Part shown: positions 1 through 9,348 of the stretch, in pieces | Position numbering within the stretch: the stretch's first letter is position 1 | Layout: every line of letters starts with the position of its first letter | From: Parachlorella kessleri | Taxonomy: Eukaryota; Chlorophyta; Trebouxiophyceae; Chlorellales; Chlorellaceae | Assembly: GCA_001598975.1 (NCBI GenBank) | Contig: BBXU01003097.1 | Location: forward strand, 1-32,844 | Reading direction: 5' to 3' | Length of the DNA: 32,844 nucleotides | Translations under genes and position numbers: made by a program | The notes under the pieces: generated by a model | Told to the model about the DNA's origin: nothing | Seen by the model: only the letters and a program-made list of their open reading frames with translations | Database searches by the model: none

Positions 1-59
1 ACCACCACCACCCACCCACCACCACACCCACCACCCCACACCCACCACCAAGCCCACGC
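1..59. repeat. CCACCA-type simple repeat at left edge
   Basis: Low-complexity C/A-rich tract made of imperfect CCACCA and CCACCC units. It lies downstream of the last visible U2AF35 exon. Read on the minus strand it is G/T rich and could encode a Gly-rich tail, but I cannot place it in a reading frame joined to the gene. Confidence 0.6.
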
Positions 60-159
60 TCCTGGCCCATGCCCACAGTGCCCCACTCGCCGCGGCGCTC
101 CGGCTGGGCGCCAAAGACGGGCGCATCATTTTCATTCATTTTCCACTTCATTTATCAGC

Positions 160-213
160 GCTCACCTGCATGTGGACTCCCGAAAGTCGGTGACCGGCAG
201 AAACTCTACCATT
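160..213 (-). repeat. Decayed copy of U2AF35 exon 4 tail plus donor site
   Basis: About 52 bp match the 3' end of exon 4 and its GTGAGC donor (239-291), lying 79 bp downstream in gene direction. The copy still reads [15 protein letters not shown] followed by GTGAGC. The intron bases after both donors also resemble each other, which points to a tandem duplication of an exon-tail plus intron-head unit. Reading from the real exon into the copy meets a TAA, so use of the second donor would truncate the protein. Confidence 0.8.
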
Positions 214-244
214 ATTATTCAACAGTGTATTTTTTAGTGCTCAC

Positions 245-1880
245 CTGCATGTGGACTCCCGGAAGTCGGTGACGGGCGAAAACTCCACCATGATGGGCTT
301 GCCGGCGTAGTAGCGGCCCTGCAGGCCCTGCAGCGCTCGCGCGGCGGCCTCCTCATCCCTGCAGCACCAATGAAGAAGTAAGAAGACATGGTGTAAGTGT
401 CGGTACCAAGGAAGTAAGGAGGAAGACATGGTGTAATTGTCGGTCAGGGCAGGGCACAAGATGTGAGCATGGTGGCCCTGCAGAGCCAGACGTTGCCCAG
501 GGGCCGCACCACGTCAATTGCCACACTGCCCGCCCCAGTAGCCCCACTGTATCACATAATGAGCAAGGGACTGGTCATCCGTATGTCCTAATGACAAGGC
601 AGGGAGCCCATACATTCCACTTTCCTTGCCATTCATTGAAACTTGACACAGCAGTTGCCCACCATGTGGTCCGCCAGGTTGTCACGTGACATGACAAGGA
701 CAAAGTACATACAGTCTAGTGCCTTTCCCTCACCTGAACTTCACATAGCAGTTGCCCACCATGTGGTCCGCCAGGTTGTCACACACGTTGAGGTACTCGA
801 TCTCGCCGTACTTTGCCAGCTCCTCAAAGACATCTTCGTAGAAGTCCTGCAACAGACGAACCGGTTATTGTTGCTAGCAGCTTTGCCATTCTAACAGCCT
901 GCCTTTATGCATACATGGCCACCTCCTCCTCAAAGACTTCCTTAATAGAAGCCCTGCACGGCAATGTCGGTGGGAGGTACCCTACTAGACTAGACTACTA
1001 GAAGTCTAGCAAACAAAGAGATGAAGAGGAAGGGTCGGTGGGAGCTCCACCACTATCACAGCCTGCCAGCGTGCATGCGAAACCACTTCCCGAGCTATAA
1101 TCGTAGAGGAATTGAGCGTGGAGGGCAGTTGCGCATTTTGAATCATGCTGTTCCGGCCTTCAGGCCTAGCTTGGGGCAGAAGCACCCTCAGCCAGGCCCT
1201 TGGACACGACAGGCAACATGAACCGCTTGAGCGGGAAATCAAGCTGCAAAACCTTCGAAAAGATGTGCTGCCGGCTGCTTTTCTCCGTCAAGTGCCTGGC
1301 AAATCCCCACCAAGACACAATTAGCCCAAGGGCTTACCCCGCGGCCTCACTGGATCCATGTTGCCGGCTTACCTCAAAGAAGGCCTGCACTTTTTTTGGG
1401 TCCACGGGGATGGGCAGCCCATCAGGACCCAGGGGGGCATTGAGCACCGGGTTCTGGTACATGTTTTGCAGCAGGATGGTGGGACTGATGGTGGGACGGT
1501 TGTGCAGCCGGGAGCAGCGGTCGCCGTGCCGGCAGGCGCCAATTTTGAAATAGAACCTGATTGTTGGGCAAACACGGGAAAGGCGGAGAGTCAACCACAT
1601 GGACAAGATAGTCAGTAAGGGAGGAAGACCAGCCAGCACACTTGATATCATTGAGTCCAGGCAAACCAGAAAGGAGGAGAAAGCCGGGGCGAACCAGCAG
1701 CATCAGGTTGCCACACCTGGAAAGGTTCCACATGGGTGTACATAAAACCACGACCTCGGTACCGGTAGCAAGCCAGCAAACACAAGCCCGCAAGCACGAG
1801 GCTTTGGAGGCATAAGACACTTACGGACAGTTCACTCGGTCCTTCTCAGTACCGAAGATGCTTGCAAGATGCTCTGCCAT
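245..1880 (-). CDS. U2AF35: U2AF small subunit (U2AF35), 5' part, four exons visible
   Basis: The small subunit of U2 auxiliary factor recognises the AG at the 3' splice site in the nucleus and works with U2AF65. Exons are 1880-1825, 1556-1373, 846-734 and 358-245, all with GT donors and AG acceptors and matching phases (2, 0, 2, 2), giving about 155 codons. The start gives [18 protein letters not shown], the classic N-terminus of the family. The first CCCH zinc finger follows directly (C-x8-C-x5-C-x3-H, around [18 protein letters not shown]) and is split by intron 1. The RRM comes next, with [24 protein letters not shown] and, in exon 4, [12 protein letters not shown] just before the second zinc finger. 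That second finger and the tail are not in the window, so the gene runs off the left edge. The linker between finger and RRM holds a short Pro/Gly-rich stretch unlike human U2AF1. Introns 2 and 3 and the intron after exon 4 hold decayed copies of exon ends. Identity is very sure; the downstream structure is unknown. Confidence 0.95.
380..443. repeat. Short tandem duplication in U2AF35 intron 3
   Basis: Two copies of GAAGACATGGTGTAA(G/T)TGTCGGT, starting near 384 and 424, lie just upstream (in gene direction) of exon 4. They are intronic with no coding sense. Confidence 0.6.
649..689 (-). repeat. Decayed copy of U2AF35 exon 3 tail
   Basis: About 38 bp nearly identical to the end of exon 3 (742-785), reading [11 protein letters not shown] on the minus strand, placed about 95 bp downstream in gene direction inside intron 3. 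The donor GT of the real exon (after AAGTTCAG) is degraded in the copy. Confidence 0.8.
923..960 (-). repeat. Decayed copy of U2AF35 exon 3 head plus acceptor
   Basis: On the minus strand this reads TGCAGGGCTTCTAT then a TAA, then GTCTTTGAGGAG. It mirrors the real acceptor and start of exon 3 (TGCAGGACTTCTACGAAGAT, near 850-826). The copy sits upstream of exon 3 in intron 2 and carries a stop, so it is not a usable exon. Confidence 0.65.
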
Positions 1881-2277
1881 GGTTGGACCCTGCATGTCAC
1901 CAAAACCAAACGTTAGCCAGGATCACAAGCCTTATGCAGGCTTTTCGGTGCGCCAAAGGTTCTCACCGTACACTAGAATCAAGAGCAGGAGGAAACGTTG
2001 CGCCTCAGCACACGTTAGGGGTGAGCCCCGTGGGCAGTAGCCTCCAAAATAGTACGATTGTATATATCAAGCTATTAATGCTGTGTTTGCGAGGAAGGAA
2101 GAATGGAGAACCCGACTCACTGCGCGGGAAGGCTGGCGGTAAGCCTTTTGTTGAGCACAGCCGCGTTTCTAGTCTCATCTAGTTTCGCTAGGTTGGGGTG
2201 GCAGAGGTGATCAGAAGACGCTAGAGACGATGGTGAGAACAACGAGGTTCATGTGTTGTATAGGATGAAGCTTGTGC
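1881..2277. other. 5' flank of U2AF35, no gene seen
   Basis: About 400 bp between the U2AF35 start codon and the retroelement. It should hold the promoter and 5' UTR of the minus-strand gene. I see no clear TATA box or coding exon. Confidence 0.4.
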
Positions 2278-2293
2278 ACCACATATGCTCCTT

Positions 2294-2294
<1 letters not shown>
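2278..2294. repeat. Target-site duplication, left copy
   Basis: ACCACATATGCTCCTTA, directly next to the (TTGA)n tail of the retroelement. It matches 3156-3173 (ACCACAATATGCTCCTTA) with one base inserted; 12 bases (ATATGCTCCTTA) are identical. Confidence 0.75.
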
Positions 2295-2324
<30 letters not shown>

Positions 2325-3155
2325 CGCTTCCCACAGCAGCAGACTGTGCCGTAGATGCGTCGTGTCTGGCGCAAAAAACCTAAGACTATGACACTAAACA
2401 TACACATTGGGACTTATGGGGAAAGAGAAGAGGAATAAAGAAGTAATGAGGTAGGTAGTTTGGTCAGTTATGTTAGTGTTCAGGTCTGTTATGTTTAGCA
2501 AGTTCAGGTTTTGGCCTGCCGCACAGCCTCGTTCCACTTTGCTCTATCAACAGCCAGCCGCCGCCACGAGGTTGCTATGCCCTTGCTGCGCACGTCCGCC
2601 CGCAGCACATCCTCCCTCAGCCGCACAAGGGGCCTCCCCCGAGGCCGCTTTGCCACCAGTTGGCTGAAGAAGACTAGCTTGGGCAGGCGCGTGTCAGGCA
2701 TGCGAACCAGGTGTCCCAGCCAGAGCAGCCGCTGGAGCCTTAGCTGCTCCTTGATTGGCTGCTGCCCACAACATGCTAGTATGACAGAGTTGGGGATGCG
2801 GTCCAGTAGGCTGAGTCCCAGTATCCGCCGCAGGCAGCGCATGTGGAACGTGTGCAGCCGCTGCTCCTGCTGTGCTGTAAGAGCCCATGAGTGGGCGCCG
2901 TAGAGGAGCGTGGGCATGACTGTCCCCTCAAAAATGCGCAGCTTTGCCCTGAGGCCCAGACTACGCAGGCTGAAGGTTGGCTGAAGCGTGTGGCACTTGT
3001 GTGCCGCCTTCTTCAGACGGGCACTTAGCTCTGCGTCTAGGGTCCCAGTGTCTGACAGCTGTATGCCGAGGTACTCCAACTGCCTCACTCGCTCCACAGG
3101 CTCCTCGCCCAACATGAGCACCTCCTCTGTAACTGGCTGGGTGCCTGGGGGCTGT
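2295..3155 (-). mobile_element. 5'-truncated LINE-type (RTE-like) retrotransposon copy
   Basis: An 861-bp minus-strand insertion between two target-site duplicates. Its 3' end is a perfect (TTGA)7 tail (2295-2322), as is usual for RTE-like non-LTR elements that end in short tandem repeats rather than poly(A). Its 5' end stops inside the reverse-transcriptase ORF, and the frame hits a stop just beyond the right duplicate. These are the marks of target-primed reverse transcription that ended early. The element lies between U2AF35 and the F-box gene. Confidence 0.85.
2504..3155 (-). pseudogene. C-terminal fragment of LINE reverse-transcriptase protein
   Basis: About 217 codons open to a stop at 2504. 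The sequence matches the part that follows the RT palm in many non-LTR elements: QLEYLGIQLSDTGTLDAEL, then LRAKLRIFEGTVMPTLLYG, the HMRCLRRILGLSLLDRIPN block, LLWLGHLVRMPD and the closing KRPRGRPLVR. The endonuclease and the RT catalytic core (YADD-like box) are missing through 5' truncation, so this copy cannot make an active enzyme. No internal stop or frameshift is visible, so the insertion may be fairly young. The 180 bp from the stop to the tail are its 3' UTR. Confidence 0.88.
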
Positions 3156-3173
3156 ACCACAATATGCTCCTTA
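3156..3173. repeat. Target-site duplication, right copy
   Basis: ACCACAATATGCTCCTTA at the 5' (truncated) end of the retroelement; pairs with 2278-2294. Confidence 0.75.
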
Positions 3174-4148
3174 GTATTTCAGTTAACCAGACTTTGGCTC
3201 TTAGAAAGAGTGGTGGCGACGTAAAGTAGCAACATCTGTGCGGGAAAGTATCATGTGCTGTTAGAAAAACGAAAATGCAACTAGTGGTGTCCGGGAGGTG
3301 CCTAGTCTCCCCAGGTCCTTAGGGCACAGCAGGGACACCTCAGGCTTGACAAGGCACAGTGTGGCGAGCAGCCCACATATTCACACACCTGGACCAGGTG
3401 TAAGGCATGTCTGCTGGGAACGCCACCACATCTGGATATGAAAGAGTGCACCCACCACATTAAATATGAAGCAACTGGAATGTGTTCCCTGGGGCCTGGG
3501 TAGGGGCCGGGTGCATTGCAAACTAGCCCCGCATGATTTGCATTGGCCGGGTGGGTCTTTGAGCCAGGAGGTCTCCTGGTAGCGGGCAGAGGCAAACTGC
3601 GGGTTAGCTGAGCTGGCTTTGCCAGGGCGGCATACAAGGAAAGCCTTGGTGGATAGAAGGCACGAGACAGAAAGTCATTTCCCATATTGGCACTACTGTG
3701 ACGTGTAAGTAGCAAGGGCAGGACTGTCGAAGCCTTCAAGCGGGTGGTTTGAACACAAGCATATGCACTCAAAACCGCACTCATTCTCTCGATCAATTAC
3801 TCGCTCCAAGAGAGGTCTGGCTAAACATCATAGGAAGAAGTCCGAAGGAAAGGATGCCAAGAAGAAACCTCTCTATGCGAGGAACACCGCCGAGGGGTTG
3901 TTCCCTACAGCAACCCAGGACAACAACAATAAACAGCACCAGGCGTCGCATATCATATGGCGACAGAGCCTCCTCCAGAGCAGCAAGAAGCAAAACACCC
4001 ATGGCCACCTTTTCCAAGGTGCAGATGTGCACAGACCCAGGAGCCTCTATTCTCTAGCCCGCGACGCTGCCACTGCTGCACAGGCCAGACCTGGCAACAT
4101 ACCATGCATGCTGCCAGTGCGCCCAGGGTATGCCTCTCCAAAGCCGGA
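3174..4148. other. Gene-free stretch downstream of the F-box/LRR gene
   Basis: About 975 bp. It should include the 3' UTR of the minus-strand F-box/LRR gene (stop at 4149). Open frames here lack recognisable domains, and I found no clear TGTAA signal on the minus strand. Confidence 0.35.
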
Positions 4149-5991
4149 TTACTCATCCGAGTCGTCGCCCTCTTCTGAGCCCCATTCCTCTCTCTCCCAC
4201 TCCTCTGTGCAGATGTCACAGTTAACCCACTCGGCAGGCTTGCTGGAGGGCCTCCTCCGCCTCCACAGTTCGTGTCTTAGCTCATTCACTACCCACAACG
4301 AGTCTTCGTCCCACAGCGGGCTTGGTACGTCAGCGCTGGCCATGATACCAAAAGGGTTCTTGTTTACCTTGATGGCCCGCAGTGGCAGAGCCAGCAGCAG
4401 CGGCAGCTCACCTTTGCTGATTCGCAGCAAGGGACAATGGTCCAACACGAGGCTGGTGAGGCGGGTGGACTGCCGCAGCGCCGCCGCCACGCTGCATACC
4501 ATGCAGCTGGTAAGGCTCAGTCGCTCCAGGTTTTGCAACCAAGGGCCTGCAGGCATCTCCCAGCCAACACCTCCCTGGCCAGCCTGCCCTGTCAACCTCG
4601 ACACGACGCAGCGCTGGCAGCTGGGCGAAGGCGGACGGGTGGACCTCGCCGTCGTATAGATACAGTGTCAGGCCGGTCAGGGCGGTGAGGCGGCTCAGGA
4701 GCTGGGAAGGTGGCTCCTCTTCGTCTGCTGGCGGGAGGTCGCACAGCCGAAGGTCAAGGCTCTCCAGGTTGGTCAGCAAGGCGAAAACACCTCCCAAGCC
4801 TGCCCCACCCAGGTCCGCGCAATCAATGCGCAGAACCTTGACTGATTGGCAGCAGACCAGGGCAGAGGTACTGAGTGGTTCCACAGGTTGCCAGACGTTG
4901 AGCTCTGACAGCGCTGGAAAGTTACAACTATCGTTGCTGGCGGCAGTGCCGGCTAGCTGGGGGAGGTCCACCGACAGCAGATGGAGGCAACTGAGCTGAG
5001 CTGCTGCCCGACACCATTTCCAGGGCAGGCGCACATACGCGTGTGTGTCTGGCTCACTGCTGAACCCTGCTGACACCGCCAGGGTCTCAAGCTTTGACAG
5101 TGCTGCAAGGCTGTCGGGCAGCTGTTCTCCCGGCCGCAGCCCCTGTGCTATTAGATCTAGCATGCGGAGCTGGCTGAGGCTGCTCAAGCTGTGAAACGGG
5201 GCGACCACGCCATCCAGCCAGCAGTTACAGCTCAAGGAAGTCAGCGCAGTAAGGCCGGCAACAGCAACAAAGTCATCTGGCAGGAAGTGTGGGCCCAGGT
5301 AGTGAAGGGCCTGCGCAGGGTAGGAAGCGCTTGATTAGCAGCAGAGCAAGACAACAAGGCAAATAGGGTCCAACTGCCCCACGGCAGTGCAGCACTACAT
5401 GCAACTGCTGAGGAATAGCGTGCTTGGCAGGACTACTTTTAAACCCCTTATGCTCATACTTTCTGACGGTGCACACCTCATCGTAACAGCTCGCCCTCAC
5501 TGGAAAGTAGCACCGTTGGGGCAAGCCTTGGCGGCCTTGGCATACGGTTCTGGGCTCTCTCACAGTTGGCTATTTCAGACTCCGCATACTACTGATTGCC
5601 TGTGGCTCCTAAATGATTTCCCCACCTGCAGTCCACTCATCACTGGTAGGAATGCTGCTGCGCTTAGCCTATGTCGAAGCTCAGGCACTTCGGGCTCACA
5701 AGTAGACAGGGTGAGCTCCCTGACTGCTGGGCCGACAGTGGCCAGCCACTGGGTCAAGTGGGCTAGGCTACTTTGCGGGACATCAGAGAAACCATGAACG
5801 CTCCAACGTATGTCCAGCTTGCCCCAAGCCGTGAGGGGCTGCTTCAGGAGCTGTGCGAACCGCCTGCTGATCAAGCAGAAGGTTTTCACAAAACTGCGTA
5901 CGTCCTGGCCACCTCGAACGTAATATAAAATTCTGTCTATCAGAACATCTTGAAGGGACAACAAGGTGGGCCTGCCTTGAGAGAGGATCAT
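4149..5991 (-). CDS. F-box / leucine-rich repeat protein
   Basis: Probably the substrate-recognition subunit of an SCF ubiquitin ligase. Exon 1 (5991-5626) starts at the first ATG before an F-box-like helix set (about residues 10-50: LLSLQDVLIDRILYYV, then VKTFCLISRRFAQLL). Exon 2 starts at 5310 (phase 0) and carries irregular LRRs such as LSQLRMLDL, LTNLESLDLRLCDL and LTALTGLTLYLYDG. The last part (to a TAA at 4149) has LQNLERLSLTSC and LTSLVLDHCPLL and ends in an acidic tail, EEGDDSDE, after a Cys pair. The frame shifts by one base between about 4608 and 4546. A 61-nt intron (donor CTGC|GTCGTG, acceptor TGCAG|GCCC) would repair it and give about 488 residues; a true frameshift or sequence error is the alternative. 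The minus-strand ATG at 5991 is the only ATG in frame near the F-box. Which LRR subfamily it belongs to is unclear. Confidence 0.8.
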
Positions 5992-6363
5992 GCCTTCGGT
6001 AACAGGCGACGTGTTCAATACGAACAAACAAAGAGTTTCGAGAATCCAACCCCAGGGTTGCTAGCCAGACACCTACATGTAGCAACATCAACAGAGCATG
6101 GAAAAAGAAAGCAGACTGAGGATGACAAAAGTGTGACTAAGCTTGGCCGGCTTATCATTTGTGTCATTACTTCTTATATTCTATACAGCTCCTAGTTATA
6201 TCTCCAACACGTTAGTTAAGAGGTTCCCAAGACCAGCAAAAGCCACGGCAGGACCAACTGACATGACTTTGCCAGCAGTAACTCCTTAGCTTGCTAATTT
6301 GTATCACGAAGCCACCATGTATTACGTACAGCTCTGAACCTTTATGCACCACCGTGGTTTGCG
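5992..6363. promoter_or_regulatory. Divergent intergenic region, F-box/LRR and DOMON genes
   Basis: About 370 bp separate two head-to-head start codons. AT-rich stretches such as TATATTCTATA near 6174-6186 could act as core promoter elements; this is inference from position and composition only. Confidence 0.4.
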
Positions 6364-8406
6364 ATGAACCGTGGTCAACTGCAGGTTCTGCTGCTGCTAG
6401 CATTGACTCTTGGTACGCAAAGCCAGCAGGTATGTGAGGCAGTATTGCCCAAGACCTGGTCGACTGCGTCTTGTTCTGCGTGTTGCCACAAGGTGCCAAA
6501 TATGGCTAGTTAGGCTGCCGGACTCACGGGTGCAACTGTATTTATCCACGGTGCAGGCCCCAGCCAGGGTGTGCTCGCTGACGCTGGCAGGCACCACCCA
6601 CAAGTTTGATGCATGCCCATCCGTCAACAGCGACACGCCCTTCCAGCTCTTCTTCTCAGCAACCACAGATGCTGCCAGCGGCGGCACGCTGGTGCACGGC
6701 GGGCTGAGGGCGCAGCAGGATGCTGGCTGGGTGGGCTGGGGCCTGGGTGTGGGCCGCATGTGGGGCTCTTACACAGCTATAGTCAAGGCACCACCTGGCG
6801 CAGGTGAGAGGAATAGTATTTGTGAAGGCACCACAGCATGTCATCAGTAGTGCTGACGTGTGGCGAGCTGCACTTGAAGTCCTCAACTACGAGCCTGGCA
6901 GCTTATGGCAAGCCAAGCAGCTCTTGCGAACAGGCTTGGGTTGCAATTTGTCGTGGCGGTTGGTGTCCGGGTTCTGTCTGTAGTGATTCTGCTGCTGCAC
7001 TGCAAGTGGCCAACCCACAGGGTTTGTTGACCATGCAGCTCCTTATGTGGAGGGATATATCTTGCCACGCAGCTACGATGGAGACAACGTGAATGCAGCC
7101 GCTGGCACCTGGGCACTCTCAAGTGCAGAAGCCTCGCTAGAGAACGGTGCGGGGGACTGCCCTCTATTTGCCACACCCTCGCACAGAGTGCTCTGCAGCG
7201 TACATAGCTGGGCAGTCGCTTTGCTGGCTCCAAGGTGCCTGCACAGTGTGGGCAAGCGCTGACCCTCGCTGCTGCTTGAGGAAAGAGGTGCATGAAGTTA
7301 CCCTTTGCCTCTACCTGGAAGCATGCTTGATGGCTGAAGCTTCCAAAAGCTGGACATGGGCGCGTCTTGCAGGCCAGCTGATGGCAGTCTTCGTAGGGGT
7401 GCTCCCCAGCTCCATATCCTTGGCGCCCTTGGATTACATCTGGGCATCAGGCTCGCTCAGCCGCACAGCCAACGGCCAGGGGAAGCTACCACTAGCCTTC
7501 CACTCCGACTATGGCGTAGCCGAGCTCTTCATGCCCCCTTCAGCCTCCTCTAGCCCAGGGCAGCAGGACGAGGGGCAGCAAGGGCAGGGGCTGCAAGAAG
7601 ACCCCCCGCAGCAGCGGCAGCAGCAGGAGCAGCAGCAGCAAATAGAGCAGGTAGAAGCATTACGGGAGGAGCAGCATGCACCGGAGCTGCATTCCCAGCA
7701 GGGGCAGGAGCAGCAACAAGAGCAGCAGGTAGAGCAGGAGCAGCAGCAGCTAACACAGCAGCAGGTAGCTGAGCAGGGAGGGCGGCGGCAGCAGCAAAAG
7801 GAGCCTAGGCGGTTAGAGGAGGGTATTTTTGGAGGGGAGAGCCATGCCGCCAGCAAGCTTGGGGGGGAAGGTTCAACAGCTGAGCGGGCCGGGAAGGATG
7901 ACAGCAGTAAGGGGGCTGCTGGGGATGACCGGGATCAGCTACGGGTGAGTGGGCTTCTGGCAGTGTCAATACCTGTGAGCCAGCGGAGCTGCCGTGAGGG
8001 AAGTGTTGCTCCCGATTATCAATCACCCGCTGCTGGTGCATAAGATGAGTACTGGTGCTACATTATTGTGGGTCTAGGTTATGTAAATCGCCAGCATAGC
8101 CAAGCTGATATCTGTGCTCCCGTCAAGTTGGCCTTGCTGTGTTTGGCACGTCCACTGAGCTCTAGGCCTGTGGGGAAAGTGCCTTGCCTGCTCCCAGGTT
8201 GCAAGCTAGCTCGCCAGCATATGCGCTTGTCCTTGCAGGTCCACAGCTGGCTGGTGGCCTTGGCCAGCTGGGCGGCCCTGCTGCTGCTGGTGTGGCTTGT
8301 GGGGAGCAGGCTCAAGCGCAGGGGCGCACCTAAGCGGCCGGGCCAGGCTAACGGCGACAAGTGGCTAGCATGGCAGCAGCAGAAAGACCCCGCTCACGAA
8401 GTCTAA
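6364..8406 (+). CDS. DOMON-domain protein with signal peptide and C-terminal membrane anchor
   Basis: Five exons with matching phases: 6364-6429, 6557-6803, 7021-7146, 7373-7944 and 8239-8406, giving 392 residues. Exon 1 is a signal peptide (MNRGQLQVLLLLALTLG) and the splice leads straight into the mature chain. A DOMON-like domain spans exons 2-4 (about residues 25-205): GWVGWGLGVGRMWGS, then EGYILPRSYDGDNV, SLENGQLMAVFVG (restored by splicing) and the hallmark DYIWASGSL with a following LAFHSDYG. DOMON domains in other proteins bind haem or sugar. A Gln/Glu-rich linker of about 85 residues follows. One transmembrane helix (WLVALASWAALLLLVWLVG) and a short basic tail end the protein. No cytochrome b561 helices follow, so this is a single-pass surface protein rather than a ferric reductase. 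Ligand and role are unknown. A stop and TGTAA in intron 4 could give a soluble form. Confidence 0.85.
7606..7800 (+). repeat. CAG/GAG-rich tract coding a Gln/Glu linker
   Basis: Imperfect CAG/CAA/GAG triplets in frame in exon 4 of the DOMON gene. They encode runs such as QQRQQQEQQQQ, likely a disordered spacer between the DOMON domain and the membrane. The interruptions argue against a recent pure-repeat expansion. Confidence 0.85.
8082..8086 (+). terminator. Candidate intronic TGTAA poly(A) signal
   Basis: TGTAA, the usual green-algal poly(A) signal, lies 39 nt after the in-frame stop (8041-8043) reached if intron 4 of the DOMON gene is kept. No TGTAA was found in the several hundred bases after the normal stop at 8406. 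Confidence 0.4.
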
Positions 8407-8414
8407 TGAGCTGT

Positions 8415-8556
8415 ATTTAGCATGGGTGGCAGGTAGTGCGAACAGGGAGTGAGATTTGTGCTGGACTGACAGGGCTGGACTCAGGTTGTGCCTAACTCTT
8501 GCCTGAGTGCTGATCCAGTAGTTCTCTCCCCGAGAAAAGCTAAGGCCACTGGGAGA
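8415..8556 (-). repeat. Dispersed repeat family A, copy 1
   Basis: About 140 bp clearly similar to 21733-21864, with blocks GGGTGGCAGGTAGTGCGAA and CCAGTAGTTCTCTCCCC at the same spacing. It lies just after the DOMON stop codon, in the presumed 3' UTR. Shorter related pieces occur at 16461-16527 and 28702-28764 in the other orientation. No coding domain was recognised; a SINE-like element is a guess. Confidence 0.75.
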
Positions 8557-9096
8557 GGAGGGGCAGCTGAACTGAAGCAGGGGCAGTTGAGAACTAATGA
8601 GCTGCATGTCCGTCCTGCCTAACACATGGTTGCCGAGTGTCACTAGCCTGAGCAGCCGCGGATGTTACTGCTGTTGCTCTTGAGGGTGTCAGACTGGCCC
8701 TGCATCACTTAGCATCAACACCAGTTTTGTGTGTATTCTTTCTCTTGGTCGCAGTTTGTCTTATTGCTTCTCACTTCAAGGCAGGAACACACGATTCATG
8801 GTAACTTCCAAGGCGTTGTTTAACAGTTCTTTCTCACATTGTCAGCAAGGTGCACAGATCCTGCCAGCTTTGTTGTAGCTGGCTAGTGCTATGCTGACGT
8901 GGTTCTCTGCCATATTGTGGCAGCAGAGGGCGTGCAGGCGGCAGCGAAGGCTGCCATGCCCTCAAAGTGCCTTGGTGCCTACACCTCTGCTGTTGGGTCT
9001 AGCTGTCCAAGTCGAGGCAAGTCAAGGAACTGTCGTGGTCTGCCAGCACGACATACCAGAAGAGCCTCCCACTCCCAAGCCCTGCAGACAAGCAGC

Positions 9097-9348
9097 GGCG
9101 AAAGATGATGAGGCAAGCACCTAAGCATCCCTTATATCAGCCCTGGTGCCACGCAGTTACGGCACCCAGGAGCAACATACCAAGTTGCCCTGACCTTTCC
9201 GTGGCGAAAGATGATGAGGCAAGCACCTAAGCATCCAAATAAATAAATAAATACGCCCACCGACCTAAGCATCCCTTATATCAGCCCTGGTGCCACGCAG
9301 TCACGGCACCCAGGAGCAACATACCAAGTTGCCCTGACCTTCCCGTGG
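9097..9348. repeat. Tandem duplication of about 107 bp, interrupted by a short insertion
   Basis: The unit starts GGCGAAAGATGATGAGG and runs to CTGACCTTTCCGTGG (9097-9204). It recurs at 9203-9348, with near identity (for example TTACGG versus TCACGG). A 26-bp insertion at 9237-9262 splits the second copy. Confidence 0.9.
9237..9262 (-). mobile_element. Tiny tail fragment of repeat family B with target-site duplication
   Basis: AAATAAATAAATAAATACGC followed by CCACCG sits between two copies of ACCTAAGCATCC (9225-9236 and 9263-9274). The (AAAT)n plus CGCCC head matches the start of family B at 12595-12618. It looks like an extreme 5' truncation of a retroposed element whose 3' end (minus strand) is (TTTA)n. 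Confidence 0.65.

Noticed and set aside
3763..4659. Plus-strand open frame of 298 codons
   Set aside because: It overlaps the end of the F-box/LRR gene on the other strand and shows no family features.
9097..9348. Repeats considered as a CRISPR-like array
   Set aside because: Only two long units with no regular spacers, in a eukaryotic intergenic region.
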